A stretch of 64,000 bases of DNA, taken from Ectocarpus siliculosus. Taxonomy: Eukaryota > Sar > Phaeophyceae > Ectocarpales > Ectocarpaceae. Shown here one piece after another: positions 1-13,400 of the stretch; position 1 is the first letter of the stretch, and the number at the start of each line of letters is the position of its first letter. The position numbers and the translations under genes were made by a program. The stretch is taken from the NCBI GenBank assembly GCA_000310025.1, contig FN649741.1, positions 3,833,061 to 3,897,060 on the forward strand, read 5' to 3'. The notes beneath the pieces are model-generated. The model saw nothing but the letters and a program-made list of their open reading frames with translations, did no database searches and had not been told where the DNA came from.

Positions 1-3000
1 AGGACGGGGTGGCCGAAGATGACCCGCCCGAGCAATAGAAACCCTCGTTGCACCTGCCGTGCCGCGCCACCATGTACGCAACCGCAAGGGATTGGATACG
101 AAGCAGTCGTCAAAGCCAAGTGGCGTGCATACGTGAACAGAGCGTATTGAAGGAGTTCGTGATCGCTTCTCTTGCTTCCGCACCCGCAACGATATTAACA
201 TACCCTGGGCCTTGTCCTTGTCTAGTCGCTGCCAATGTAGAACGGCTTCTCATTTTTGCTTTCGTCGGTGAGTTTCTGGTGATATGAACTGTACCAAGGA
301 GTAATGTCGCCATCTCATTTGTTTCCGAGCTACCTTTCTCGCCAAAGTGCCGACTCCTCACAGCGCACGCACAATCACATTCTACAAGGACCGCAGGAGT
401 CAAGGCACTATTGGACGGTCTGGAACGAGATACTCCCTCCCGTGGGAGTGGGTTCCACTGTGTGTCGGTTCTCACCTGCCGGACACGGCCTGGCTCGCCG
501 ATCCAGCCACGTACCACCCCGCGGGAGCATCGACACAGTTTTCCTCAGAAGACGTCATGGTCATGTTGGCATACGTCCCGGGGGGGCAAGGATGCTCGGT
601 CGCGAACGTCGTGCCTTCGGTGCAATAGTATCTAAAAGCGTGGCACAAAACGCGATGGGTACACAATGAAAGGTGTTAGGAGGCAACACACAAATTTCCT
701 CCAACGTTTCTCCGCCGAACGCTCCACCCCAACGCGGTGCTTCGACTAAGGAGTGCGTAGGCCAGGTACGGGTGTGTTGTCGGATACGACTGGACAGACG
801 AAAGAAGTTGCCGTCATAATAATGTTCGAGTTGTTTTTTGCTTTCGGGTCTAGTTGCCATGGTGCTTGACGGTAGAAAGGCAGTCACATGAGCGTATTGA
901 GCATATCCCGCGCATGTACACTTCCGCATATCTTTGGGCGCACGAGATAATGTAGTAGGGATACCATAGGCCTTCCAAGGCATCTTCATATGAACAGCTC
1001 AGAGTTCAAGAACAGCAACGAGAAAAATGTCAGACAGCTTAGTCTAATGGTTTGATTTCGGCTTCTACAAGCTGCACCCACCCAGCGGGACATGGAGTGC
1101 TGTCGTAGGCTGTCGCATTGGCCTCGCAATAGTACCCGGCGGGACAAGCAAAGCACTCCTCCTGCCCCTCTAGATCGTTGTACGTTCCCGCGAGGCATGG
1201 CAGCGGGGTCGCGGTACCATTGCCGCAGTACGTCCCGACCGGGCATAGGTCTCCTCCGTACTCCACCTGTTGTGTATACAAGTAAAAGCACAACCTCGCT
1301 TTACTCCACATCGGCAGCCAAGGTGAACTAACTTCATATCGACACGTTCATTGCCCAACACTCACCCCGGACTCGATGGTGATGCCGGTAGTTGGAGCGG
1401 CCGTGTCGACCTTTCGCTTGCAGTAGTGCCCGCTGTGACACGGACCGGTTGGCTCGACAAGCCCGGTGGTCTCGCAGTAGTAGCCCTCGGAACAGGCCGT
1501 GCAATCCTGATGATGTGAGAGGTTGGTATGGTCTATGTGGTCGGGGCGTCGGACTGAACGATTCCACGACCGAGTTCACGAGCAGATGAGGGTAGCAGGA
1601 GGCGGAAACATCGCTCAGAGGTATCATTTGAACCTAACCTGAACCCAACAGCTAGCCTGACCCCGGGCAAAATCCGTCGGAACAGTCACGTACCTCTACC
1701 GCTCTCTTCTGCGTTGAAGGGTTGTATGTCCCCACTATACATGCTTCCGGCGTAGATACCCCGGCCGGGCAATAGAAACCTTCTGGGCAGATGTGGCTCG
1801 TGGTTTCCCCTATTTTCCCGAGCGAGTCCTGGCACAACAGCATTTAGGGAACACGACACGAACGATATGCGACATTTGTCTCATTTGGAGGTGGGAATGT
1901 TAAACAACCTGAGGTGATCTGGATGAGGCAGGAGGAGAAGAAGGACTACCACGAGGAGACAGTATTGATTTTCGGAAATCTTGAGGGGTCGGGCGTTGGG
2001 CGCGACGCGCTATTCGATTTCGTCGGGAATGTCCGCTGCATACGTAGCATTTACGGTGCCCCGTTGTAACAACATCCGCCCGCCACAGAGGTTGTGGTGT
2101 TCTCAAGTCCTCCCTACATCCACGTACAGGGCTCCGTTTAGAAAAACACCCGTGGCATTGAACTAAGCCTTCCCGTTCATCCCCTTTAATCTCAAACACC
2201 CCGGTACCACCCACACCACCCCCCTCCTACGACGACCTCAGTACACACCTCCGATCCCGCGGGGCAATAGTAGCCTTCGGCGCAGGGTCCCTCAACAGCG
2301 GTGAGGCCCGTTTCGGCGCAGAAGTACCCCGGAGTACACGCGGTACACTCGCTCTCGAAACCAAGCCCTGCCTGCGCGCTGTATGTCCCTATAAGAGAGG
2401 AGTATTGATTTGTGGACGGGCATGGCAGCAAGCCGTATTCCGAGCTTTCAAGGTGTGTGGTGAGTGGGGCATGATCAGGAAAATTGCTAAACACGGGGCG
2501 TGTGGTTGGGCAGAACCGAGAAGGGCACCCGCATGTAGCCGTGCTGTATTCATGGCCATGAGGGTACAACACAGCAGAAACCACGTTCAACCCACTATAC
2601 TACCTTCGGAAGTCCACTCTGGCGTACTGCCATCGTGCTCCGCAACCGAGCGATCCGGCGGGAGTGCCACAATCGGCGCGGTGTAAGCATGCGGTGTTCA
2701 GAAAACTACAGATTGGACTAGACGCACGTAGGTATGGAACACGGAAGGGCATGAACGTCGAAATATGAAGGCTTTTGCTCGTGCTCGGGTTCGTGCGGCA
2801 TCTCGAACGATTTCCAAGTGTGGTGTACTTGACGCCACTCCCCCCGTCGCTGTCCAGCCTGATAGACCCTCTGGGTTTTTTCGCCAGTCTTTGCTGGGGT
2901 GTTCGTCTATGAACATGGTAGCCTTCTACATGGTGATTTGCTTACCCACGGGGCAGTTGGTCGGGACGTCTGTGCCAGTCTCGCAATATCGGCCGATCGG

Positions 3001-3655
3001 ACACTCTTCATATCCCCGGGGGAGGCTACCGTCACAGTAATACCGCTCGGGGCAGTCAAAGCACTCAGCGGCACCAGTGTTGTTCATGTATGTTCCTAAC
3101 CAAGGCAAGGGTGATTGAGAGGAGAGAAGAGAGCGCATGTTGGTTCATGAAGAGAAAAGTCGCAAAGGTAAGGGGGAAACCGGAAGGGACAGACACGATA
3201 AGCCAGAGGTGAGAGTTGGGGGGGTGAGACAGGGCACATGCATTGACCTAGCGTTGCAGAGCCCACATCGTATACCCGCTGTCGCTTTCGCTGAAGGATC
3301 ATTGTGCTTCGTAGCGATCGATGTGTGGCTTCCATGACGCTACTGTATCTCGATGCGAATTTCGATGTTTTCCGCAGGAAGCCTTACCCGGTGGACACAC
3401 AATAGGGTCAGAAGTTCCCATCGGGCAGTAATGGCCCGCCGGGCATACCCCGAACGTGCACAGCCCCTCCCCGGCCTCACAGTACGGTAGAGGGTCCGAC
3501 GCGCCGAGCTTGCAGAAGTAGCCCTCCGCGCATAGCAAGTCGGGGCTTGTGAGTCCCGTGGAATTGCAGGTTTTGCCAGCCGAACAGAGGGTGCAGTACG
3601 TCTGGTATGGAGCGCCGGTGATGGTGTTGTTCGCCCAGTGGTAGCCGTCGTTTCC
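1..3655 (-). CDS. Eight Cys-repeat exons of the giant gene at the left edge (3655-3388 to 53-1)
   Basis: Exons 3655-3388, 3095-2946, 2388-2249, 1782-1694, 1506-1366, 1266-1082, 631-476 and 53-1. Motifs: CSAGKTCNSTGLTSPDLLCA, CPERYYCDGSLPRGYEECPI, CTACTPGYFCAETGLTAVEG, EGFYCPAGVSTPEACIVGTY, ACSEGYYCETTGLVEPTGPC, CFACPAGYYCEANATAYDST, YYCTEGTTFATEHPCPPGTY and CNEGFYCSGGSS. The last is open at base 1, so the gene continues outside the window. Repeat identity is lower here than in the 13-16 kb part. Confidence 0.75.
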
Positions 3656-4376
3656 CTGGAATGAAACGGAAATATGAGTTTTAGAGGAAACCCACATGTA
3701 CATACATGCATGGGTGAACTGTTCTTCGTATTGTTTTGTTTGATGGTTTTATCGCAAGATGGGACTCGACGCAGCTACCGTCGTCTCCCCTCGTGCCCTG
3801 TCACCCCGGTGGGATTTAGCCAACGTGCGGAGATGGTAAGGATGGAATATAAGGCGAAAAGGATGCGGGGGGCGAAAGGCGAAGTGAATACTCCTTCTTT
3901 TGCCACTTCGCGAGGATGCCCTGCGGTGGACTTCTACGCTTAGGACAAAGTGCAACGTTCGCCGGCTACTGGACTCCGTGACTGTTGTTTGACTCGACAG
4001 GTTGTATCTTTTCAACTTTCAAATCTACCTGTGCTCCGAAGTATGTTCCAAGGGGACAAGGCACCGGCCAAGGTGAGCCTTCTTCACAGTAGTGCCCAGC
4101 AGAACACTCGTCACCGTAGACTTGGTCTACCGGGTTGCTGAGAATGGCCCCGCCGCTGCAGTAATAACCGGCCTCACAGTCACCGGTGGGCTCCGTCAAG
4201 CCGTTGTAGGCGCAGTACCTACATGCGACGTGTGTGTGTAAATTGAAAAATCCACCTCAGGCAATGTTTACAACAATAGCCAACTGTAGGCAGCAGCGAC
4301 CAACCCAGGCGACAGCGACGACGATGACGACGACGACGGAATTTTTTTTCCATGCAATGCGAATAATGGTATGTGC

Positions 4377-4467
<91 letters not shown>

Positions 4468-7400
4468 TCTGTAGTCTTTCTCCTCTCTTCCTTTCCGCTC
4501 CTCTCTTCGACTCTCCTCCCTTGTTTGTCACAAGACTCACTTTCCCTGCGTGCAGGTCGCACATCCCGACTCGAGTTGCACTGCCAGCTCGTTCGAGAAG
4601 GTTCCGGAAGGACACAATATTGCAACGTCGCTTCCAACCGGACAATAGCTGCCAACTGGGCATACCGTCGGCGTGATGGTGGCCTGGTCCGGGCAGTAGT
4701 AGCCCGCTGTACAATCGAGGCAACTTTCTTGCGACTCCTGTAGTAAGGGGATTGGGGGCAGAGACATGCACAATGGTTTAAAAGGGCATGCTCATGTAGA
4801 CATCGAATCGACAAAACTCTGTAAACGCGGCGCTGTTATGCATCGTGTTGCAGATGAGCGTCACGATTGAATACCACGATATTTCCTTGGTCAATGAGTG
4901 CAGAATGTGTCGATATATGGCACCCAAAGCAATACATGGTACAATCATCCAACTCACCTCATTGTTATACGTTCCAGGCTCACACGGATACTGGACAGCA
5001 GCCCCAACAGGGGCATAGTATCCCCTGTCCGTCCGGTTCTGGGTGGGGGTCGAGGCACCTCCCGTGCAATAGTGGCCCGCGTAACACCCGCCGGTTGGGG
5101 CCGGGTTACTCGTACCGGAGCAGTAGAAGCCAGGGGGGCAGTCGGAACAGTCGGCCGGGTCGGCCGCTCCGGAAAAGTTGTTGTAAGTGCCGTGCGGGCA
5201 AGGTTGCTGGTACGACGATCCGATAGGGCAGTACCCCCCAGCTGGTTTGATCGTGTTGAGTTTGTGCGAGTTTGCGCCGCATTGGTTGGCATTCACGGCA
5301 CGGCGACAACGAGGTTCAGGTAAGATGACAATTAGCTTGACGTGGTAAGCCCACGCCCTTTGTCCCTCTGTCTGGGCACGTGCGGCGAGATTCAAAAAGA
5401 GGATTTCCGAAAGGCAGAGCTGTGGTATGGAATAGCCCAATGAAACGCATCAACTTTCAGTATCGGCACCAAGGGGCCTCCTTTTTTCTCTTGGTACGAT
5501 ATGCACTCACCAGACAATCCGGTGCGGGCTTCATTTACGCAATGGCTGACAAAAGTAGAAACGACGGGGCATATGCCGTATATCGACACGTACGGTTGAA
5601 CGTTGTCCTCCGGAAACACAGACTAACCTGCACTAGCATCTTTTCGATGTGTACCTAGCTTGTGTGTCCGAATTCCCCCCTTTGCCCTACCCCACAGCTC
5701 ACCGGGACAAAGACCGCCGATATCGGTGTCCTCGATAGACAGCGGAGACCCTGGCGCATTCGGTGCGCTCGTGTACGAACCGTCCAGGCAGTAGTACCCC
5801 GGATCGCAAAGGCCGGCCGGGTTAGTCAGGCCGCGCTGGTCGCAGTAGCTACCCGGATCACAATCGTTGCAATCTGATATTTTTCTCAGGCCGGTGGTGT
5901 TCCCGTAGGTTCCCAAGGGGCAGGGCTCCGGCTCCGCAACCCCTGGAGTTGTACGACGAGGGCGAAGGGGATCATTTTCGTGATTCAAGGCATGCGAGGC
6001 GGGGGGGGGGGATTAGCTCCGTTTTTTTCGGTTTATCCGTTGTGATTGATCCAGGGAGAGGAAGTAGAGCGTTGTGACTGCTCTAGAAACATCGTGCCCG
6101 CCCAACAGTCGAAACAGCTCACCATGCACACAGTAGAACCCGCGGGGGCAATCGATGGGCTCTGTCGATCCGGATGGGCAGTACCCACCAGAAACACAAT
6201 ACGCGCAATCATCCTGGCTGCCAGCACCAGAGGAGCTTCGGTAGAATCGTTCGGGGCACGGTACCTGGTGAAATGTAGCAATCGGACAATAGTGCGTTAG
6301 CACACACCGGACCAGAATATAAGCGGCGTGCATGCATGCAACGGCAATCGTGTTTTCGTCCAGGGAAGGGTGCCTACGTTCATAGCATCAACAAGTCGAC
6401 AAACGCCTCAAAGTGTGTATTACTATCTATCTATACACACCTGCTGCGGCCCTGTCGATCCAGCCGGACAATAGTATCCCGGATCGCAAGATCCTGTCAT
6501 GTTCGTGGACGCCTCTATGGTGTAGTACCCCTCCAGCGAGATGAGACAATCCTCTTCCAGGTCGTCTCTTCCGGTGTGGGGGTTGTACGTGCCCGAAGGG
6601 CAGGGGTATGGGGATGCCACTCCCGCGGGACAGTAGTGTCCCGCCGGGCAAGCGTCGCGGGCTAGGTCTGTCCGTTTTCGTTTCGTCCATCCGTTCGGCC
6701 GCCGGGTGAGGCAAGTTGCGGAAGGGTCGAAAAAAACACAAATTAAGGTTGCAGAGGGAGGTCAAGAAGAAGAAGCACAGAACAAAAAGAGTCTCCGAGA
6801 ATGGAAAATCGCGAGGATTAAGCATTCGAACGTCAGCGTTGGCTCTTATTCGATTGCAAGGACCGGCGCAATAGCACTCGCTTCCACGCGTGACCGGTGG
6901 CCTTCGTACCTGGGGCGCGCGTCATCCCCGCTGCGCAGTACGTTCCATTGAAGCACATCCCGGAGCTGTTGGACGACAGGTCCCAGCTTCCTACACCCGT
7001 GAGCATGTCCACCGCACTGGTCTCGTTGCTGCCACAGTAGTGGCCGGCCTCGCATACCGAGCACGCGTCAGCCCCCGAGCTAGAATACATACCTGGGCGA
7101 AAACGAACGCATGACCAACGGTTCAGAAATTCACAACGACCAAGTAGCGGCTCAAGGGGAGGTGCCTTCCGGTCGCCAAAGCAATTGAAGCATTGAGGCT
7201 GGGCCTCGCAGGACCCGAGTCGCTGGTTGATGGTAGTACGTAAATGGTCGAGAACGACGTAACAGCCTTACGGTTGTCCAACAGCGATATACGCCTATGC
7301 GAGCGACCGAACACCATGCGGTGAGGACGAAACCGTCACTATTTTGCACCATTTCTGCCATCGTAGCAGGGCCCACGAAAATTATGTGTGCTTGAACTCC

Positions 7401-10400
7401 TCAACAAGGCGGGCACAACAGTGATTCAATAGGGCCGTCACAGCGGTCAGCGGGATGCGTATGTTAATGTACCGCACACCGTTGATTTCACCGTCGAAAT
7501 CGCATGTCACAACAACAACGACGACAACAATGACAATAAACCAGAGCCTCGTTCTCGCCTAGCCGTCACCCGGCATCACAAGCAAACACGCAAGCATGCA
7601 TATCTTGAAAGTCGCAATGCACTCGTTTATTGCTGTTGGAGTTTCGACACGGCAGTGCGGGTGAATACCAATGCACCGCTCGCTTTGGGGCAGGATGATT
7701 GCAGTGTTTGTGCTCCCCAAACTCACCAACCCCACACGCTACAGGATTCACCGATGCTTCCACGCAGTAGCTTCCAGCAGGACAGACTGTGCAGCTCGGG
7801 AATGAGTCCGGACCCGCGTCCTGGTTTGAAGCAACATCGAGATAGTGCGTGCGGTGGTGAGATTATTCGCGACAGAGCGGTGCGTCGACCACATTTGTTC
7901 CAAACGAGTATCTCTTTAGATACTCCTTACGTAAAACACCACTTGTTCATAGGCCTTGATGAAACACCCTACACGATATGATCGGTTGTGTGGGGTAGAT
8001 GTCATATGTGTAAATAGTGCATGTATCCACATTGTGTCTGTGAAAGGGAACACGTTCTTACGATGTCCAACAACAAATCCATATATCCTAAACGCCGATA
8101 CATCTATACTGATGTAACTACGTGCATTGATGCATGTTTATCTGGTGTATGTGTCATGTACGTAAGACTTCATGCCTTCTGTTGACTGAAGTTATTGTAT
8201 TTTTTTACGAACAATTATTGATTTCTCACACGCCCTCTACAACTTCGTGTTAAGCTCCGGACGTAAGTGCTCGTCGGGTTGATGTGGCTGCTAATTTCTG
8301 CGAACGCCCTGCTTGCTCAATGAAAGATATTTCAGGTTAAGCTTGAGAACAAATTTGACTGACCTCGGTGGCGTTGTACGGGCTGTAAGTTCCCGCCGGG
8401 CACGGTTCGATCTGTGTTGACGCTTCTGGGCAGTAGTACCTTCAGGACGCGAAGGTTGAGACGATATGGGGCAAAACGAGACAATGACAAAGATGTGCGT
8501 CGGTTTGATTTGGCTCCAGCCTCTATCGCCGTGTTTTCTGACGAACTATGTAAACAGACCACAGCAGTAATCCAAAACAGATTAATTAACTTATGTTTAG
8601 GCATGACGCGGACCGCTTACCCAGGTGGGCAGTCCTCGCACTGTGCCTCGAGGTACAGCGAAGTCGAGATTGAGAAAGTTCCCGCGGGGCAAGGATAGTC
8701 CGTCGCCGCTGCTGTCCGCAGAGGACAGTAGTACCCGGCCTGGCAAGGGTGATATCAAGCGATGTCGTGTAACTTGCTGACGTCAGCCAGTCCAGCAGAC
8801 CAAACACCTGAGGGGGTTATTCCTAGTTCTCCAGCGACCCGTGGATGGGGTTTCTAGCCATGCTAGAAGTGGTATACTAACAATTGGAGTCGGCAACAAC
8901 AACTCACCTCACACGGCCCATCCGGCTCGGGTGAGCCGCTGCCACCGCACCACTCGCCAAGAGGGCACGGGTAGCACTCCGAGTCGGCGGCGAGATCCGT
9001 ACGGTTTGTGAAAGACCCGGCGGAGCAAGGGTACGATGTCCTGGTGGGTGTGTTCTCCGGGCACCAGTGGCCCTCGCCGCAGGGGGACCAGTCGTTTGAG
9101 GTCGATCCGGAGAAGCACGCGAATCGCTCAGGGCAGTCGCTGTAGTGTTCAATCGAATAGAGTTGGGTGCTTACTGCGCGCTTGTTCTGTTGCATGCTAG
9201 AGCTCAGTCACATGGGGCAAAAAGTCAACCGTGTAGGTAGGATGGATATCTTCGCCTTTGTCAGTGACTAGAGTCTTGGGGTTTTCCCTCGATGTTGTTG
9301 TTTGAGGTATGCATACAAATTCACAGAACATGAACGGTGTGCCATGATCTTTCCATTCGGTGATCAGCATTCTTCAAACTTATTTGGATCGACACAAACA
9401 TTATCACGTTACAGAGTGTTCGTATATGTTACCAGGCGGGCATAACGCTTTTGTGAAAAGCAACCCTAACGGCAATATTCTACACATTTCGTTCCATGGT
9501 CACGTTGTTCACATATCTACCTACAACCGAGGAGGATTGGCGACAAAACGCCGTAACCTGTTTGTTTTAGCTTTCAAGGGCATCTCGAGAACGTTACCCG
9601 AGGTGACTGACCTGCACTGGGTCGCAGATGTGAGGTTTGTTTCGTCCGTGTACGTCCCAGCGGGACACGGGTACTGGTCGGCGTACGAAGTCCCCTTAGG
9701 GCAATAGTGCCCCGGGTCACACCTGCCAATGTTGCAATGAGAACATTACCGTCACAAAATGCTGAGAGACATGAAATGGAAGCGCTGCCAGGCCTTGACG
9801 CTGAAGAGGTTCGCGTGAATTTATCGACGCTAAGCGGCTAAATAGTTCCGAAAACAACCACTGGAAGTCGAATCCCATTTCCTATCTACAACCCGACACT
9901 CACAGCGTGGTCATCACAGACATGGCGGCCGACTCGCACGCCCACCCAGGCTCGCACTGCTGGCACGCACTGGGACTTGTCGCGGCCTCAGACGGCTGGT
10001 AAGTCCCCGGCAAGCAGTTCGTCGGGGACGTGGAGCCCGCCAAACAGTAGGTGCCGATCGGGCAAATTGAGCACTGGGAGCTCAACGTGTTGCCCGTCGC
10101 TCCCGAGTAGGTACCCTCGGGACAGGGGTAGGAGGTGGAAGAGGGCGTGTTCACCGGGCAGTAGTATCCCGCCGGGCAAGGCTTCGACGTGGCTGAACTG
10201 GAACCGCTTGTGCAGTAGTACCCAGCATCGCATTCTGACAGTTGAGGGCGAAAGGGCGAAGGGTGATTCATGGCTTCTAACGTTCTCACCGTTATGTCAA
10301 CATCTAGCCGTCTATCGTGTCGGTTACAGCTGGCGTGTGCTTGAATGCTTTCTTCTCTGCTCGATTCGGAAACCTGCTCGCGTGAGCAGCAAACTTGGTC

Positions 10401-13400
10401 AGCAGCTCGTTTGGAACGCAGAAGGCAGGTACATCAGCAATTTTCGTCACTCGAGGAATAACAATGTGGTGACCTTTCCACGTGATGCGTGAGCCAGGAA
10501 ATACACCAAGGAGGAAAGCGGGGCTCTGCAGTTACAGCCCGGCCGCGTTAATGCACGGAGAAGGACATGACTGATAATTTTCAGTTTCGTTTATCGTAAA
10601 GCTTCGCCTACAGCACAAACGTAAAGAACATACCTTGGCAAACGTTACTCGACCAAGCCCCGGTGCTGGCGCTGTACATGCCCGCTGCGCAGGCGGACGG
10701 GGAGGAGGACCCCACGGGACAGTAGTTGCCCGCCGGGCAGACCGTGCGGGTCGCCAGTGTGTTCCCCGTGTCGGTGCAGTAGTAACCCTCCGTGCAAGCC
10801 TGGCAACCCTCTTCCAGGCTTGCGGCGGCGGTAACGTTGCCTGTTGAAAACGAGACGGACAGACATGGCGACAAAGCACAACTCTCGCTTTTGGAACCCC
10901 ATGTTGCAGAAGGAGAATTTGCTAAATGATCTTTCCGTACCATATAACCAGAAGGATGACAGATCATTCGTTCACTGAAACAGCATGGCAGGTTTGTGCG
11001 CCGCACATCACCCTCTCCGACAAACCCGTCCGTGATAGCGCCGTTACCAACGTTGCACATATCCTACCGGCAGGTACGCGCCTGCTCAAGTTCTTAGAAG
11101 GGCGGGCATAGTGAATCAAGCACACATCTCTATTTAATGGTTTCAGGTTTATGCATGTAGTTGTCTTCAAGGCATACCATGCCTTTCGTGTCTCCTCCGA
11201 TGGGCGTTTCTGCTTTCTTCGCGTACACGCACGAAATACCCCTATATCCCCGTGTTGCCGAAACTGTACATACATGGTTATGCTTGAACATCTTCAACGT
11301 TTTTTTGTCTTTCGCCGCGCAACATTCACGACACGTAGCAACCTTGAACAACTTTGATACGGCGTCCTTTTCGAAGAGCGGCTTACCGTAGGTTCCCGCT
11401 GGACACTCGAGGAGGGTACGCGCAGGGTTGCAGTAGGTGCCCTCAGGACACTCCGAACCGGCGGGAGTCGCGCTGACGGAGGCCTCGGGGCAGCGGTACC
11501 CAGGCTGGCAGGCCGAGCAAACTGCGGTGCCGCCTCCGCTGTAGTATCCGACCTCGCACGGCTGGGGGAGGGCCTCAGGGTCGTCGCAGAAGTAACCCGC
11601 AGGGCAGGACGTGCAGTTGGTTGAGGCGGCGGTGCTGCTCGCGCCGTCGCATTGTGCGTCGTGCGTCGTGAAGAAATAGGTCAGGGAAGGGGAACGGGAT
11701 AGCAGAGAGGGGGGCCGTTGGGACGTTTGGCGAACATATTGTAGAAGCCGCAAGCATACAACGGGTTTTCGCGCTTTCCTCAAGAGACAAGCCAAACACC
11801 ACGTGCCTATAGTAACCGGGGTCGCAGGCGATGGGGCTGTCCTTCGCGAGCGGGCAGCGATAGCCCGCCGGACATGTGGTGCACAAAGGCTCTCCGAGAA
11901 GGCTGTAGTACCCCGGGCCGCAGGCTTCCATTTGGTTGGTGGACGTAGAACTGATAGATTTCGTTGGCGAAGACGCCCACATTGGCAAGCCACACCCGAG
12001 CAACAGCAAAAGGAGCAACAGGTCAACAGTAACAAGAGATCAGTCTTGAGTCAAACAGGACAAACAAAGGGAAGGCAAGGCCAGGTAGAGGAACAATACA
12101 GTACGGAAAAAAAGGAGTTGAACATCGATTGGATTGGCCCGGAATGGTACTCGATAGAGATTGTAAACCACGCAGTGCTACCGCGGTGCCGTCAACATCG
12201 TCGCGGTCAAAACGGTCGAAAAGGCAGTCATGGTCGAGCTTCCCAGGATGACTACCAGTGGAAGTTACAGGGTGCGGTTGCTCCTTTTGCGACATGTACG
12301 CACGGAAGTACCTGCAGGTGAACCCAGCGGGGCAATCCGTGCATACGTGCTTGCCCCCGACCGCAAATGTCCCGGACAAGCACGGGAGATCTTGGGCGCT
12401 GTCTTGGTAGGGGCAGTAGTATCCGGCCTGGCACGGCGTGCACGATTGGGAGTGCCCCAACGAGTACGATCCCTCGGGACAAGCGAAAACCGTCGCCTAG
12501 GTTGGAGATGGTGGCAGAAGGAAGGAGCAGAAAGAGAGTGCGAGAGACACAATAGAATGAGAGGCGCACGGCAAATTTTCGAAGGACTAACAGCGTATTC
12601 GCTGACGAGGGCCGCGGTGGAAGAAGAGGGAAACGGTAGCAGAGAAAACACAAACGCTGTGCTCGACTCAAACATTGTTCTTTCGACGAGGATGCATGTG
12701 CTAATATTTTTGGCCCTCTGAACAAGGTTCTCAATCGATGAACATTTGTCGGTTGAGAATCTCAAGTCGTCCCTATCTGTTTTATCATCTACCACCCCCG
12801 GACGGGCAGCACTGACACAACCGCCTACCGTTCTTCAAAAACCGTCACCTCGCCTACCGTTGTCGTTGCTACCGTTTCGCTAGCTCTAGACTTACGTTCG
12901 CCGTGTATGGGCAGTAGCTCCCCGCTGGGCATTCCACGCACTCCATCGCCCCGGCCTGCGAGTAATATCCCGCCTCGCACGCCACGAGGCCAGTCCCGTC
13001 CGCTGCGCACGTAAAACCCGCGTCACAGGCCGTGCAGTTCCTCGCCCCGCCGGTCGAGTAGGTACCGCCGGGGCACGGTAGCTCTGCGTCCACCGTTTTG
13101 AGGGGGCAATAGTACCCGGGAGGGCAGATCTCGCACGAGCTGGCATCTCCCGTGGAATAGGTTCCGTCCGGACATTCGTAGAGCTCCGCGGCTTCCGTGT
13201 TCGGGCAGTAATACCCCGGGGGGCACGAGGTGCAGTTGGTCGCAAGGCCCACCGAAAAGGTTCCAGGGCTGCAGGAAATATAGCCTGTGGCGGTGGTTGG
13301 GCACGCAGCGCCGGTCGGGCACGCGGTGCAGCTCACGGTGGCACCTTCGCTGTAGTAGCCCCCCGGGCAGTCCTGCGGCGGCATTTCCGCGGAAGGGCAG

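Noticed and set aside
4257-4814. Long open frames with Arg-Glu or Ser-Leu repeats
   Set aside because: Produced by the (CT)n microsatellite; the same occurs at 42163-42656 over the (GA)n run.
5511-5626. Candidate exon of the giant gene with a strong GTGAGT donor
   Set aside because: None of the three frames gives the regular Cys spacing, so it is not included in the model.
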